Assembly (NCBI RefSeq): GCF_000699445.3
Contig: NC_067196.1
Coordinates: 89,630,364 to 89,694,363 of the forward strand
Length of the DNA: 64,000 nucleotides
DNA from: Schistosoma haematobium
Taxonomy: Eukaryota > Platyhelminthes > Trematoda > Strigeidida > Schistosomatidae
Direction of reading: 5' to 3'
Below are positions 54,211 to 64,000 of the stretch, in pieces. A program made the position numbers and the translations under genes. Every line of letters begins with the position of its first letter. Within the stretch, counting starts at the first letter, position 1. The notes under the pieces are model-generated. The model worked only from the letters and a program-made list of their open reading frames with translations, made no database searches and was not told the origin of the DNA.

Positions 54211-54502
54211 TTTTCGTGAATGTTCGGCGATTTAACCAAAAAAACCGTGATTTCCAACCAATGGTGCACATGGGCTCCAGTATCCTGAAGGAACAAATGG
54301 CATATGAATCAATCGTTGGTCACCGGCTACCATGGGACTGAATCTCCTAACGTTGTTCCACCGCGTTGTGGATTAAACCTTTAGGTGAAAGGCTTCGGTT
54401 TGGGCACCCGGGCAGTATCACAGCCCTCACACAAATCAGATGAGATTTGTGTGGCGCATATGTATCTGGTGCCCCCTTGTACCAATATTTATATGTTCAA
54501 CT
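54211..54502 (+). repeat. R1 repeat, copy G (internally deleted)
   Basis: Begins TTTTCGTGAATGTTCGGCGA and ends TTGTACCAATATTTATATGT. It lacks the CCCCCTAAGAAAACC segment between the two halves. The tail is poor. Confidence 0.8.
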
Positions 54503-54519
54503 CATTGAAACTAAAAATT

Positions 54520-55370
54520 TTCTAGTATGAATCTAACCTATCTATGTGTTGTCTATAATTCTCCATCGACTTCCCACAATTGGCTGATAGTCCAGGAAAT
54601 TTAACTAATAAATTCACTGAAAAGTTAAACATTTCATATTCTACCAAATAATCATATTTAAGAGTACAACAAATCCAGATTACACTGGTATTCAAACACC
54701 AAGAACGATAAGGAAGAAAATCATACTTGTTAAATGGAAAATAGAGGGATTCCAATGTTTAAGAAGATTTTGCACTTAACACTCATTTCTTTTTTCATTC
54801 AGTCGTGACTTTCACGTTTGGGTGTCATTTTCATTCATAGTTCTTGAGTTATTAGATACCTTTTGATACAAATGTATCGGTGTAATACGGCTGAGCATAC
54901 AGAAAATATACAGTGAAACTAGGGCTTGAAATGTTCTTTAAACTTATGTGTAGTGGGAAAGTGCTGTATTTGATACTTGTTGCATTGGAAACGTTGCGGA
55001 TGAACTTGTAAATACACTTCAGACATACTATAAGCCAACTTAGATTTGTAGTCTTTTTGTTCCCAATAAGGTGTTCATATACCTACAGATATCTGTGTTA
55101 CAAGTAGGATACGTCGTTGTGTTGTTGGTAGATAGTCAATGTATATCGAAATATGTGATCAGTTGTTAAGCTCATTATTAATAAAACCTACCGAATCTTC
55201 ATCACTTTAATAGGTAGTTTACATAATATTCGCCATATTCAAATAGGTTCTGTTAAGTGTAGAAGAATATTGAGTTGACTTTAAACTAAAAGAATGAAGA
55301 AAAGGCACATGAAATATGTAAAGAATTTAATAAATGGTATTATATGTACCAAAAAAATAATAAATAATGT
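54520..55370. other. No recognised gene
   Basis: AT-rich; the short open stretches at 54522-54755 and 55281-55487 show no motif. Confidence 0.5.
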
Positions 55371-56002
55371 AGACTCCAAACTACGGTTTGGATAGATGAA
55401 TAGCCGTCCAGGTACGTTAGACACGCTCCATTGCCCGTCGAAATCAAAACAAGTAATCGGGTAAATAGCGGTTCTATAATTCATCATTAATCTATATGTA
55501 AATCGTTACCTAAACAAATATTACCACCCGGCTATTCAACCAATAATCGTTCAATCAATTAAATCTAAATTACAATAATAAAGTTGGTAAAAGATGACGG
55601 AAAATTACCAGTCACAACAAATGAACGTTATTCTATCCTGACTGGACAGAACACACACAAAAGGAGGAGTAAATCAATATGGCTACCGCCAAGAACAAGT
55701 GTCCAGTAAAGCAACACAGATGGAGTTCGGGAAGAAACACAGAACTTAGTGAAGGCGTAAGAAAAACAAAAACTATAATAAAAAATACAAGTATTAACAA
55801 TTCAAATGTAATCAAAAGACAACAATGTACAACTAAGGGGATCAATAGGAACAAAGTGCAAGTATATACATGGAGGGATTTTCACAAACACACAAAACAC
55901 TCAAAATGAATCTTACAATTAACATTAATGCAGTAAGATTTGACGGTACAATACAAGTTTGTCCAGCATTAGTTTAAAATGATGCGAGAATAATTACTTC
56001 CT

Positions 56003-56290
56003 TACACTTTTTACTCCTCGTGCAGGAGCATAAGCAGCCCAACAGCCTTCTCCATCCAATCCAGTATTGGGCAATCCTTTCCAGCTCCTCCAGTTGCTAT
56101 TCATCTTTTTCTTGATGTAGTGTGTTCTTTGGCCTTCCTCTTTTCCGCTTCCCTTCAGTATTCCAAGTTAGGGATTGCATCGTGATGCAGTTTGATTATT
56201 GCCGTAATGCATGTCCTATCCATTTCCATCGTCTTTTCCTAATCTCCTCTTCAGCTGGAAGTTGGTTTGTTCTCTCCCACAGAAGCCGAG
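56003..56290 (-). pseudogene. SR2-like 3' fragment
   Basis: An open piece reads [20 protein letters not shown] and KWIGHALRQ, the C-terminal segment of SR2. The left edge shows the antisense 3' end (CTTACACTTTTTACTCC). 5'-truncated. Confidence 0.8.
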
Positions 56291-56769
56291 AATAATTGTG
56301 AAATATCAATTTGTACAGGTTATATATACGTGGTGAAGTTAAAATGAATTTTGAAAAGTCAATATATCGAAATGCAATACCAGGGTACTGCGTCATAGTC
56401 ACAAACTTCGAATGATGGAGAATAATATTTATTTAGAAAGAAACGAGAGTGAGAGAGAGAAAAGAAAGAAGCGACTAAAGTGACAGATGATCAATCATGA
56501 TAATGCGGGTATATTTAATATCGACCACTTAAGGAAGACATTAGTTTTCTAATTTACGTAAACGGGTGAATGTAAGTAAATTGATGTAATACGATTTAAA
56601 GTAAAACTTGACATTAGTATCAAAGTTTATACAGTAGTATTTTAGAATGATGATATGATAGTGCCAATTAATTGTAAGGTATAATCAATTTGTATGAAAA
56701 GGAAGGAAGTAAAATAAACGGAAAAAATCTCAAAAATTCTACTTTGTTTTACTGTCAATTAGATAGATA

Positions 56770-57060
56770 TCGGACCTTTTTTGTATAGCTCACTGGTAAT
56801 CACACTGATAGTTGATAGGTGACAAACCACTTTCGGAAGGAAAGTCATCAAGAAGACTTTTGAACCGGGTCATAGTTTCACTGCGACAGAGATTTACTGG
56901 GAGTCTGTTCCACATAGTTGAATAGCGAATAACAAAGGAATTCTGACTTAAGTATATGCAGGTTATCGGAATCGACAGAACCTTCTCTTTATTAGGCAGG
57001 TTGTAAGATGATATGATAGAATACGAAATAGTGGATGCCAAAGAGTGAGAAATACACTTT
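56770..57060 (-). pseudogene. Non-LTR retrotransposon RT C-terminal fragment
   Basis: The 83-codon stretch (56790-57041) contains QNSFVIRYSTMWNRLPVNLC and TRFKSLLDDF, the pattern found at the C-terminus of CR1-like RT proteins (compare NHWNALPEQVVSAPSVNTFK at about 9955). Too short to assign to a clade. Confidence 0.55.
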
Positions 57061-58379
57061 ATAAGCCGCTAGATCGTCCAGCAAAAAAAAATTAATGTCG
57101 TGGACAAAATAAATTCAAACCTGTCCTTGATCACTAAGAGATTACCATAACCAACAACTGCGTAAATCATCAAACAATAATCACCCTTTATATAGACGTC
57201 GTTAACTTTCTTGCTAGATGTTTTTGATGAAGTGGAGAATATTGCCTATTTTTACTGTCACTTTTATCTGACCGATTGTAAAACTAAACATAGAATGTAT
57301 GCACCATAAGTACAATCATATATCTCAGGTCACTACTATAAATGAACTCGGTCATATTTTCTAATCCTGTTAAAAGTACAAAATAATCGTTCTCTGACAA
57401 AACGTCTATGCAAAAACACTTGCGTTAATCTATATGTAATAGTGAACTTTTTCCAACACATAATTTTGTAGGTATCGGATATTAGTGCAGACTTTAGTGG
57501 GGCCCACTACTTTGTCGTCATTTAGATCGGACGATGTTTGTTGACGGGCTCTCCACTTTAGTGGCCCGAGATCTGACTGCATGGAGATTGTAATGATGAT
57601 TGTTATTGAAATATATATATCGCCTATCCTCGTATATAATCATCAACTTAAATCGCGTTAGTCAATAACGGAATTAAATAAGTCGAATAACGAGAATGGA
57701 CTTGTTGTAAGATCCATTTTGAATGCTTTGTGTGTTTGTGAAAATCCCTCCATGTATATACTTGCACTTTGTTCCTATTGATCCTCTTAGTTGTACATTG
57801 TTAACTTTTTGACTACATTTGAATTGTTAATATTTGTATTTTATTATAGTTTTCGTTTTTACTACACATTCACTAATTCCCCGTGTTTCTTCCCGAACTG
57901 CACTTATGTTGTTTTACTTTATGCTAAGTCTGGGCGGCAGCCATTTCGGTTTGTTCCTGCTTTTGATTGCTTGACCTGTGTTGACTGAAATTGTGCATTT
58001 TGGTTGTGAATTGAAGCACTCTTCCAGAATTGAAAGCACTCTGTGTTGTAGAGCCACCAATTATTACCTTTTGAACGAATCTGTACGTGATCTATCCAGA
58101 CAGGATAGAACAACATTTATTTGTGGTGATTGGTAATTTTCTTGCATCCTTTATCAACTTTCTTATTTATTGTAATTTAGATTTGATCAATTGAACAATT
58201 ATTGGTTGGATAGCTGAGGGGTTATATTTGTTTAGGTAATAATGTACACTTAAATTTATGATAAATTATAGAACCGTCATCTTACCCAATTACTTTGATT
58301 TGGATTCAAACGGGCGACGGCGTGTATCTAACTCATCTAGACAACTGTCCATCAGTCCAAACCGTAGTTTGGATTTTAC

Positions 58380-59455
58380 ACTTGTGAATACATATATTTT
58401 GTATATAAGGCGAGTGGAATAGAGAGAAGAGAAACCACGCAGAGTGGAGATGGAGGGTAAGCCAACTTCCCTTTAACCAAGCGTTAACCAATATTTATAG
58501 GCACACAAAAATAAGTTACAGACATGTGATGAGTAATGGGATAAGAAATGTACACACACCTACGCGCTCATATAAAAACAGTCAAGATTGATAAGCGAAT
58601 AAATAACAAGGTCAGAATGTGACTCAAGTAGAGTGAGTGAAATGGCCTGTCCGAAACATAGAATAAGGTATATGGGCTTAACATAATAACCGACGCTACA
58701 AGACCTTAGATATAACTAATGTTTTTGTTTGTGGGTCCCCTTAAACATATAGTGCTTACAGCTTGATGAAATTGTTTGTAGGAACTTGCATATTCTGCCT
58801 ATAAGTCTTGGAAAATCAGTAGAATAACCATCTCACCTCATAAGCCCTAGACACCCTGAGACTATCTTTCCAGATATGCAACACAGGTGGTGTGGTTGTT
58901 ATGTACGTATTCACCCCCTACTAATGAAATCTAATTTCTCAGGATAAGTAGTCAAGCATGAAAGATACTCGTGGTTGCCATCGTGTAAGTGTACTTCCAC
59001 AATCAGTTGTTTGATTGTGCTATCGGAATAGCCTTAGAGATTAATTTTCAGTATTCAACATTTTTTACTTCTAACTTCTTAATCTCTTGTTCGATAGATA
59101 TTGCAAACAGAAAGATGACCTATACCATACGAGAAAATTCAACTTGCTAGAAAGGGAACAAACGAGCAAGCTGTAACCGGGACATATTATTTGGCTCATG
59201 ATCTATGTTTCGTGTTTTTGAAATCCCATTAGTTAGCCAGCCATGATTTCATTCGTGGTTGATGAATGATGTGCTGCGACGCAAAGAATATAACACTAAG
59301 AGCTGAACTTTATAAATTTTTCTTTGTCTCGTTGTGATGTCCAATTTTTCCACGTTTCGTTGTTGTTTTATTCAATTAATTTTGATTTCCCTGGAAATTT
59401 TTTTATGACGAGAATTGATTTCACTAACATTCACTTTCGGGAAGACTAATATATA
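58380..59455. other. No recognised gene
   Basis: Non-coding, without known repeat motifs that I could recognise. Confidence 0.45.
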
Positions 59456-59459
59456 GATG

Positions 59460-60540
59460 TAATATTCTTGGAGCACATTGGATTGGACGCTTAACACCGT
59501 TTTGCCGACGGGTTTCAAGTTCAGCTAGTGCTCTCTTCCTTTTTATTCTATCCTCAAGAGACATATCAGGTCTAACTTGGATGTTGGAACTGTCGTGACA
59601 ACGAGCACTACCTAACAGAAGATCCCGTTGTTTCTCCGATCCTAGGATTACCTTAAGAAGTCTGCAAGGTCGTGGTTCAACAATGTCCTCAGTCCTCTTG
59701 CCTATTCTTACCAGTTTTTTTCTTTAACCCCTTTAGAGTTATCTGGTAAAATACTACTAATATATTCTCCCAGCTTCTCCAAATAATGCGTGTGTCTAAT
59801 TTTTGGATCAGGATCGTTTGACCCCAGCAGTTTGCTCACAATAATATTCGACGATATTAGATTCTTCTTCTCAGTCACGCTAGGGCGGGTTTCTCTCTTA
59901 CTATCAGATTTTGGTAGTGCATTTTGTGACTCACAATGGGAGTCCACCAGTGACTTCCTAACCACCTGCGTACTGCCTACAGCTTCTTTCTTTTCGTTTC
60001 GCTTACTCCGTACTGTAGTCCATTTTTCATCCCTCAGGACACTGGGACTATTTTGAGCGGTGACAGTTTTATCCAGACCTTCAGTTTCTAATAGGGGTGC
60101 ATGGTAACCAATGTCAGCGTTAGGCGGTACTACCGCCCCCCTTGTTATTGATAATGGAGATTTCATTTTCCGTCCGTCAAAGTCGGTTGTTTAAGGCGTC
60201 TCGTAACAGCACGTACTACACTGACACATTTGTCATTGCCAGTGCTCGTGTTATCAGCGCATGAGCTATCGTTCTTCTTACAGGCCAAAGCCAATAGGCT
60301 CATAGCCTCCCGTATTACTAACGTCTTATTTGAGCAGCAAAACATGCAGAGCCAATGTGAGTTAGGCTTCGAACATCTTTTTTATGCAGTGATACTTCAA
60401 CGGGTGCATATCTTATGGAACCCCTTTTTGAATTCATCACATTGTATTGCTTCCTCCACAAGGAACAAACAGTTTGTATGTCCACATTTGCGAGTACTAC
60501 CAACCATTCTTGTCAGATTAAGGTGTAAAACATAATATGA
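59460..60540 (-). pseudogene. CR1-like ORF1, broken
   Basis: In minus-strand order: frames at 60503-60163 (DIQTVCSLWRKQYN, HIGSACFAAQIRR, FCCSNKTLVIREAMSLL), an open 152-codon part at 60166-59708 (DEKWTTVRSKRNEKK, KIRHTHYLEKLGEYISSILP), and after a break EDIVEPRPCRLLKVILGSEK and SLEDRIKRKRALAELETRRQ to about 59460. This resembles the ORF1 of the element at the left window edge and of other CR1-type elements: a nucleic-acid-binding protein that packages the element RNA. ORF2 does not follow downstream on this strand, so the copy is 3'-truncated. Confidence 0.65.
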
Positions 60541-60544
60541 ACAT

Positions 60545-61180
60545 AGTGTCAGTCAACGAGCAAAAGGGTACCACAAGACAAACTTCAGCAAGATTTCAAA
60601 CCTTAACTAAAGTACTTTGATTTGGACCAAGAATGCTTTCGATACAATAATTACACAAAAGCAAGAATAATCACAACAATCACAAAATCACTGCACTTTT
60701 TGGAACACCGACGACAAACTAATTTGGAAACAGAAACGATGCTGTAATCGATTACTTTAACTGAAATAAATTCGATTAAAGTGAAAACAGTAGTCTTGAT
60801 ACGTAGCAAACGATCAAAACAATATAATTTACTCAGTGAGGAAAAATACAATCGTCCTTTTAATTAGCACGCAATGTCGAAACATTATCGACACAATGTC
60901 CGCAATATATCGCACTGAATTTCGCCTATATGCGTCCAAGCAACCATCATGCTCATAGCAGAACGAATTTTCTGAACTAGTATGGATGAACACGTGAGGG
61001 GATAGGCATGCCCCTGTGTAGGTTGCGAAAAATTTAAGGTGACTAGGCACAATAATCTTCCCTTTAACGCTTCGCAACACCTGATGCTTGTTACGACCAT
61101 GTTAACCTTAATTTTTTAAGACCATTACCGGACTCAAATTAATACCCTTATCTCTTAAGGTATGCAGGCCATTTCACACG
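60545..61180 (-). other. Possible 5' region of the CR1-like minus-strand element
   Basis: It lies upstream of the minus-strand ORF1. An 83-codon open stretch (60829-61080) has no recognised motif. It could be a 5' UTR or part of ORF1; undecided. Confidence 0.3.
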
Positions 61181-61189
61181 ATAGCCAAA

Positions 61190-61550
61190 ATTAGTATCCA
61201 CTAAAGACGTTACTGCTAAACCTGTGGCCAACGCCTTCGTCGAATATTGAGTGGTCGCTCTTCGACTATTACCACAGACAGCGGATTTTAGTTCGAATCT
61301 GGAATATTCGATCGTCTTACTACACTATTGCGGGTCACACGATTCCGAACGACCACACACCACTCACAAGCTAACGAGCTGTCAGAACGATGTCACCTAG
61401 AGCTGAAAGCTTCACTCTCATATGCTAACAATTGAAAGTCGACTGACGCTCGTCAACTATTGTTACCCGGTGTTCGCAATGCGATGAAAGCTGACGTTGA
61501 ATGCACTGCAGCACGACTTGTTCACGGAACAAAACTTTACTTCTGACTTC
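61190..61550 (+). pseudogene. Gypsy integrase fragment, decayed
   Basis: Pieces in order read DVTAKPVANAFVEYW, TITTDSGF, FRTTTHHSQANELSERCHLE, LKASLSYANN and ECTAARLVHGTKLYF. This is the integrase core around the second Asp and the Glu, plus the linker found in Gypsy pol (compare [10 protein letters not shown] and [16 protein letters not shown] in 4099-6590). Stops and a frameshift are present. It comes from a different, older Gypsy copy. Confidence 0.75.
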
Positions 61551-61921
61551 TGATTTCCTTGGGTTGGCATATTTCGATCATAACGGTGTTACATGTAAAA
61601 GCGTTTTCATACTCCGAATACCTGTGGCATATATAGATTGATTTTATTAAACCCATTTAAAAATCCCGAAAATCGATGCTCACAAATACACAGACAGCAT
61701 ATTTTGTAACTAGTCCAGGCTTTCGAAAATACAGTTCATCTCGTGATTTTAGAGGAGTCTAGGTTACTTTTCCTCTGTAGTCATTGTTAAAAAACTAAAA
61801 GTAGCTTTTAAGCATTTCTGATCTTGACAACTATCTGCGCCATTAAATTTATACAAAAGACTGTTTACGTAATGAGCATTAGGATATTGTCAATCTGAAC
61901 TGTTAAGTCAATTCAACATAT

Positions 61922-63713
61922 CAGGAACACATGCACGAAGGCTATAAGAGAAGACAGGCTTCAGTACCAAACAAAGCTTATGGACAAATTCGCCTCTAAC
62001 CCTAGAAGCCTATTCCGTTATGCAGCCTCTCTTCGTCAAGCCAAAACAGGAGTTTCTCAACTGCTAGGTCTTAACGGCCCGACCAACAACGATGGCGACG
62101 CCGCTAACCTTCTGGCAGCCCATTACTCTCAAACATTTCAACCGGCTGACATCAACTTTATTGACGACAGTCTCATCTCCAACTCCACAGGACTTTCTGA
62201 AGTGGACCTAAGCGCTGACTTGGTGTTCCGGAAATTGCAGCACTTAAGACTTGACACTTCTCCTGGCCCGGATATGGTTCATCCTGCCATACTGAGGAGG
62301 CAGCCTCAATCCTGGCAACGCCGCTTAGCGTGATGTTTTCACACTCGCTTAGCCGAGGCAAATTACCGGAAAACTGGAAGTTGGCTCACATCACACCAAT
62401 TTTCAAAGGTGGTCGACGCAATGAACCTTCAAGTTATCGGCCGGTGGCTCTTCTGTCATTACCTTCAAAACTCATGGAGTCCCTGATATGCGACGGTTTA
62501 AATGACTATCTACTGTCCTTAAATTTCTTCTCACCCCAACAGCATGGTTTCAGGAAGGGTTACTCTTGTATAACCAACCTGCTGACTGCGGTGGACAGAT
62601 GGACAAGCATCCTCGATCGCAAGGGAAAGGTTGATGTCATTTACCTTGATTTCTCAAAAGCTTTTGATAAGGTTAACCACTTGTGTCTTATCAACAAGCT
62701 CAAACGACTAGGTATCAAACCACCTCTAATCGATTGGCTTACTTCATACCTAAAAATCGACACTTTAAGGTTAGGGTTAATTTCACTTTATCTCAGGCTA
62801 TGGAATGTCCTAGTGGGGTCCCCCAGGGCTCAGTACTAGGGCCTCTTCTCTTCTTGATCTACATAAATGATCTTCCTCAACAGGTAACGTCAGACTTACT
62901 ACTTTTTGCCGACGACGTGAAACTTTGGAGAGAGATACGCAACCAAGACGATACACAGGCACTTCAGGAGGATCTGACGCGACTTCAAAGTTGGGCAGAC
63001 GATAACGGACTTACCTTTAACACTTCAAAGTGTAAAGTAGTCCATCTGCGACATGTCGCAAACTACAGTTACAACTTAGGAAACTCCTCTCTAGTAGTAT
63101 CCCAAGTCGAAAAGATTTAGGAGTCCTGGTGCCCCATGACTTAAAGTCTTACGCTAACTGTGACAAAAATGCCTTCCGAGCAAACCTTGCACTGGTAACG
63201 TTGAAGCGCATTTTTGGACAGTTTGACGGACGAACTTTCCATACAATCTTCAATAGTTTCATCCGTCCCCATTTAGAGTACGGAAACATAGTACTCCTCC
63301 CCTCACTCCATAAGGACAAGGTCACTTTGGAGCGTATCCAACGGCGAGCTACGAAATCAGTTCGAGGACTCAAATCTAAGCCTTACGAAGAACGCCTCCG
63401 TTCACTAGACCTTTACCCACTAGAATATAGGCGTCTTAGAGGTGATTTACTAATGGCTTATAGTATTCTTAACACTTCTGGACATCCTCTTAAACACCTA
63501 CTTAAGCTTAGTTCGAATAATAATCTAAGGGGTAACACCCAGAAACTGGAAACACAACATAGCAAGACGGAATGTAGACACAACTTCTACTCCTTAAGAG
63601 TTGTCAAAAGCTGGAATTCGCTGCCGGCCGAGCTAGTCCAAGCGACTTCTCAGGAGTCCTTCAAGAGGCAACTTGACCTATTCTTAAGGACCAAGGACAG
63701 CATCACATTATGA
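61922..63713 (+). pseudogene. CR1-like reverse transcriptase, frame-broken
   Basis: RT blocks in order: DKFASNPRSLFRYAASLR, KLQHLRLDTSPGPDMVHPAI, ENWKLAHITPIFKGGRRNEP, NFFSPQQHGFRKGYSCITNL, VDVIYLDFSKAFDKVNH with the first catalytic Asp, GVPQGSVLGPLLFLIYINDL, and LLFADDVKLWREI with the catalytic FADD. The C-terminal region has RPHLEYGNIVLL, KPYEERLRSLDLYPLEYRRL and SWNSLPAELVQATSQESFKR. Frameshifts near 62330, 62750 and 63120 split it, so it is inactive, though divergence otherwise looks low. It reads like the RT fragment at 9185-10057 but is not a close copy. Confidence 0.9.
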
Positions 63714-63837
63714 TTTACCAATTTCTTTTCCTTTTTTATTGTTAACATACCTAGGTTCCTGCCTGGAGGATTTGGTGATCCCCTGCTACTAGACACGGAA
63801 GCCTGTTAAGCGAAAGCTTCTTCTATTCCGTCCACAA

Positions 63838-63864
63838 CCATTTGAACCATTTGAACCATTTGAA
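63838..63864 (+). repeat. (CCATTTGAA)3 terminal repeat of CR1-like element
   Basis: Three exact 9-bp tandem units at the 3' end of the element. Confidence 0.9.
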
Positions 63865-64000
63865 TGTAACAAACATTAACTTTTTAAGCGGCTTTTTCAC
63901 ATTTTCTGCCTAAACTCGCGTATCACCGTGATATTGTAAGCAGTGTAACTCTAAGTCAGAATAACGACCGAACATTGTTACTGTTTGATATAAACCATTT

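Larger units (their letters stand above)
55375..58373. mobile_element. 3-kb unit with long inverted arms (foldback-like)
   Basis: The left arm 55375-55919 and right arm 57704-58373 are imperfect reverse complements over most of their length (545 and 670 nt). The outer tips TCCAAACTACGGTTTGGA are themselves palindromic. The 1.8-kb interior holds an SR2 fragment (56003-56290), a non-LTR RT C-terminus (56770-57060) and AT-rich sequence, but no transposase. It could be one non-autonomous foldback transposon, or two copies of a 600-bp repeat inserted head to head. No clear target duplication at the outer edges. Confidence 0.6.
61905..63864 (+). mobile_element. CR1-like non-LTR element, 5'-truncated
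   Basis: Retains the RT and 3' end; no endonuclease upstream. Ends in three tandem copies of CCATTTGAA (63838-63864), in line with CR1-type elements that end in short repeats instead of poly(A). The 5' border is approximate. Confidence 0.85.

Noticed and set aside
55679..55909. A 76-codon lysine/threonine-rich open stretch starting MATAKNKCPVK
   Set aside because: It is in an inverted repeat arm and the frame is not kept in the other arm.

Overview
The window looks like a nuclear genome segment of a blood fluke (Schistosoma), judged from content alone. It is AT-rich and holds SR2-type RTE retrotransposons, Penelope-like fragments, a Ty3/Gypsy element, CR1-like elements, Sm-alpha-like tRNA/hammerhead retroposons, and a host gene with schistosome-style architecture: 34- and 38-nt introns near its 5' end and multi-kilobase introns further on. 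The species cannot be fixed from the sequence.

The only host gene I can support is a + strand orthologue of the STE20-family kinase OSR1/SPAK (OXSR1). I assembled it exon by exon: 13 coding exons from 10549 to 52873, every junction GT-AG and in phase, 629 codons plus stop. It has a complete kinase domain (residues about 26-303) and a C-terminal CCT peptide-docking domain (about 526-621). The kinase would act under WNK kinases on cation-chloride cotransport. The usual regulatory S-motif after the kinase domain is not recognisable.

Layout. 1-10060: a CR1-like non-LTR element (ORF1 end and endonuclease at 1-1700; RT 3' end at 9185-10100) enclosing a minus-strand Gypsy LTR retrotransposon (2476-8783) with nearly identical 536-bp LTRs, a 4-bp target duplication and broken gag/pol frames. 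A Penelope GIY-YIG fragment sits inside it. 10549-52873: the kinase gene. Its introns hold a 1.49-kb inverted pair of decayed SR2 copies (14052-15537 and 31641-33131), Penelope RT fragments, a decayed Perere-3-like RTE element (24090-26760), a full-length SR2 with an open 1005-codon ORF and target duplication (33352-36569), at least seven copies of a non-coding repeat called R1 here, and several tRNA-like/hammerhead units. 52874-54200: probable 3' UTR and flank with a 25-unit ACT repeat. 55375-58373: a 3-kb unit with long inverted arms and palindromic tips. 59460-63864: a CR1-type ORF1 on the minus strand, a decayed Gypsy integrase, and a 5'-truncated CR1-like RT on the plus strand.

The most unusual signal is the set of hammerhead-ribozyme-like motifs embedded in tRNA-like retroposons, including two with an intact catalytic core in opposite orientation (49423-49470 minus, 50799-50844 plus). 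One copy (43709-44007) is bounded by roughly 60-nt inverted termini. Another is fused to the R1 repeat to make a composite unit of about 700 bp. All calls come from reading the sequence by eye; no alignment or database search was run.
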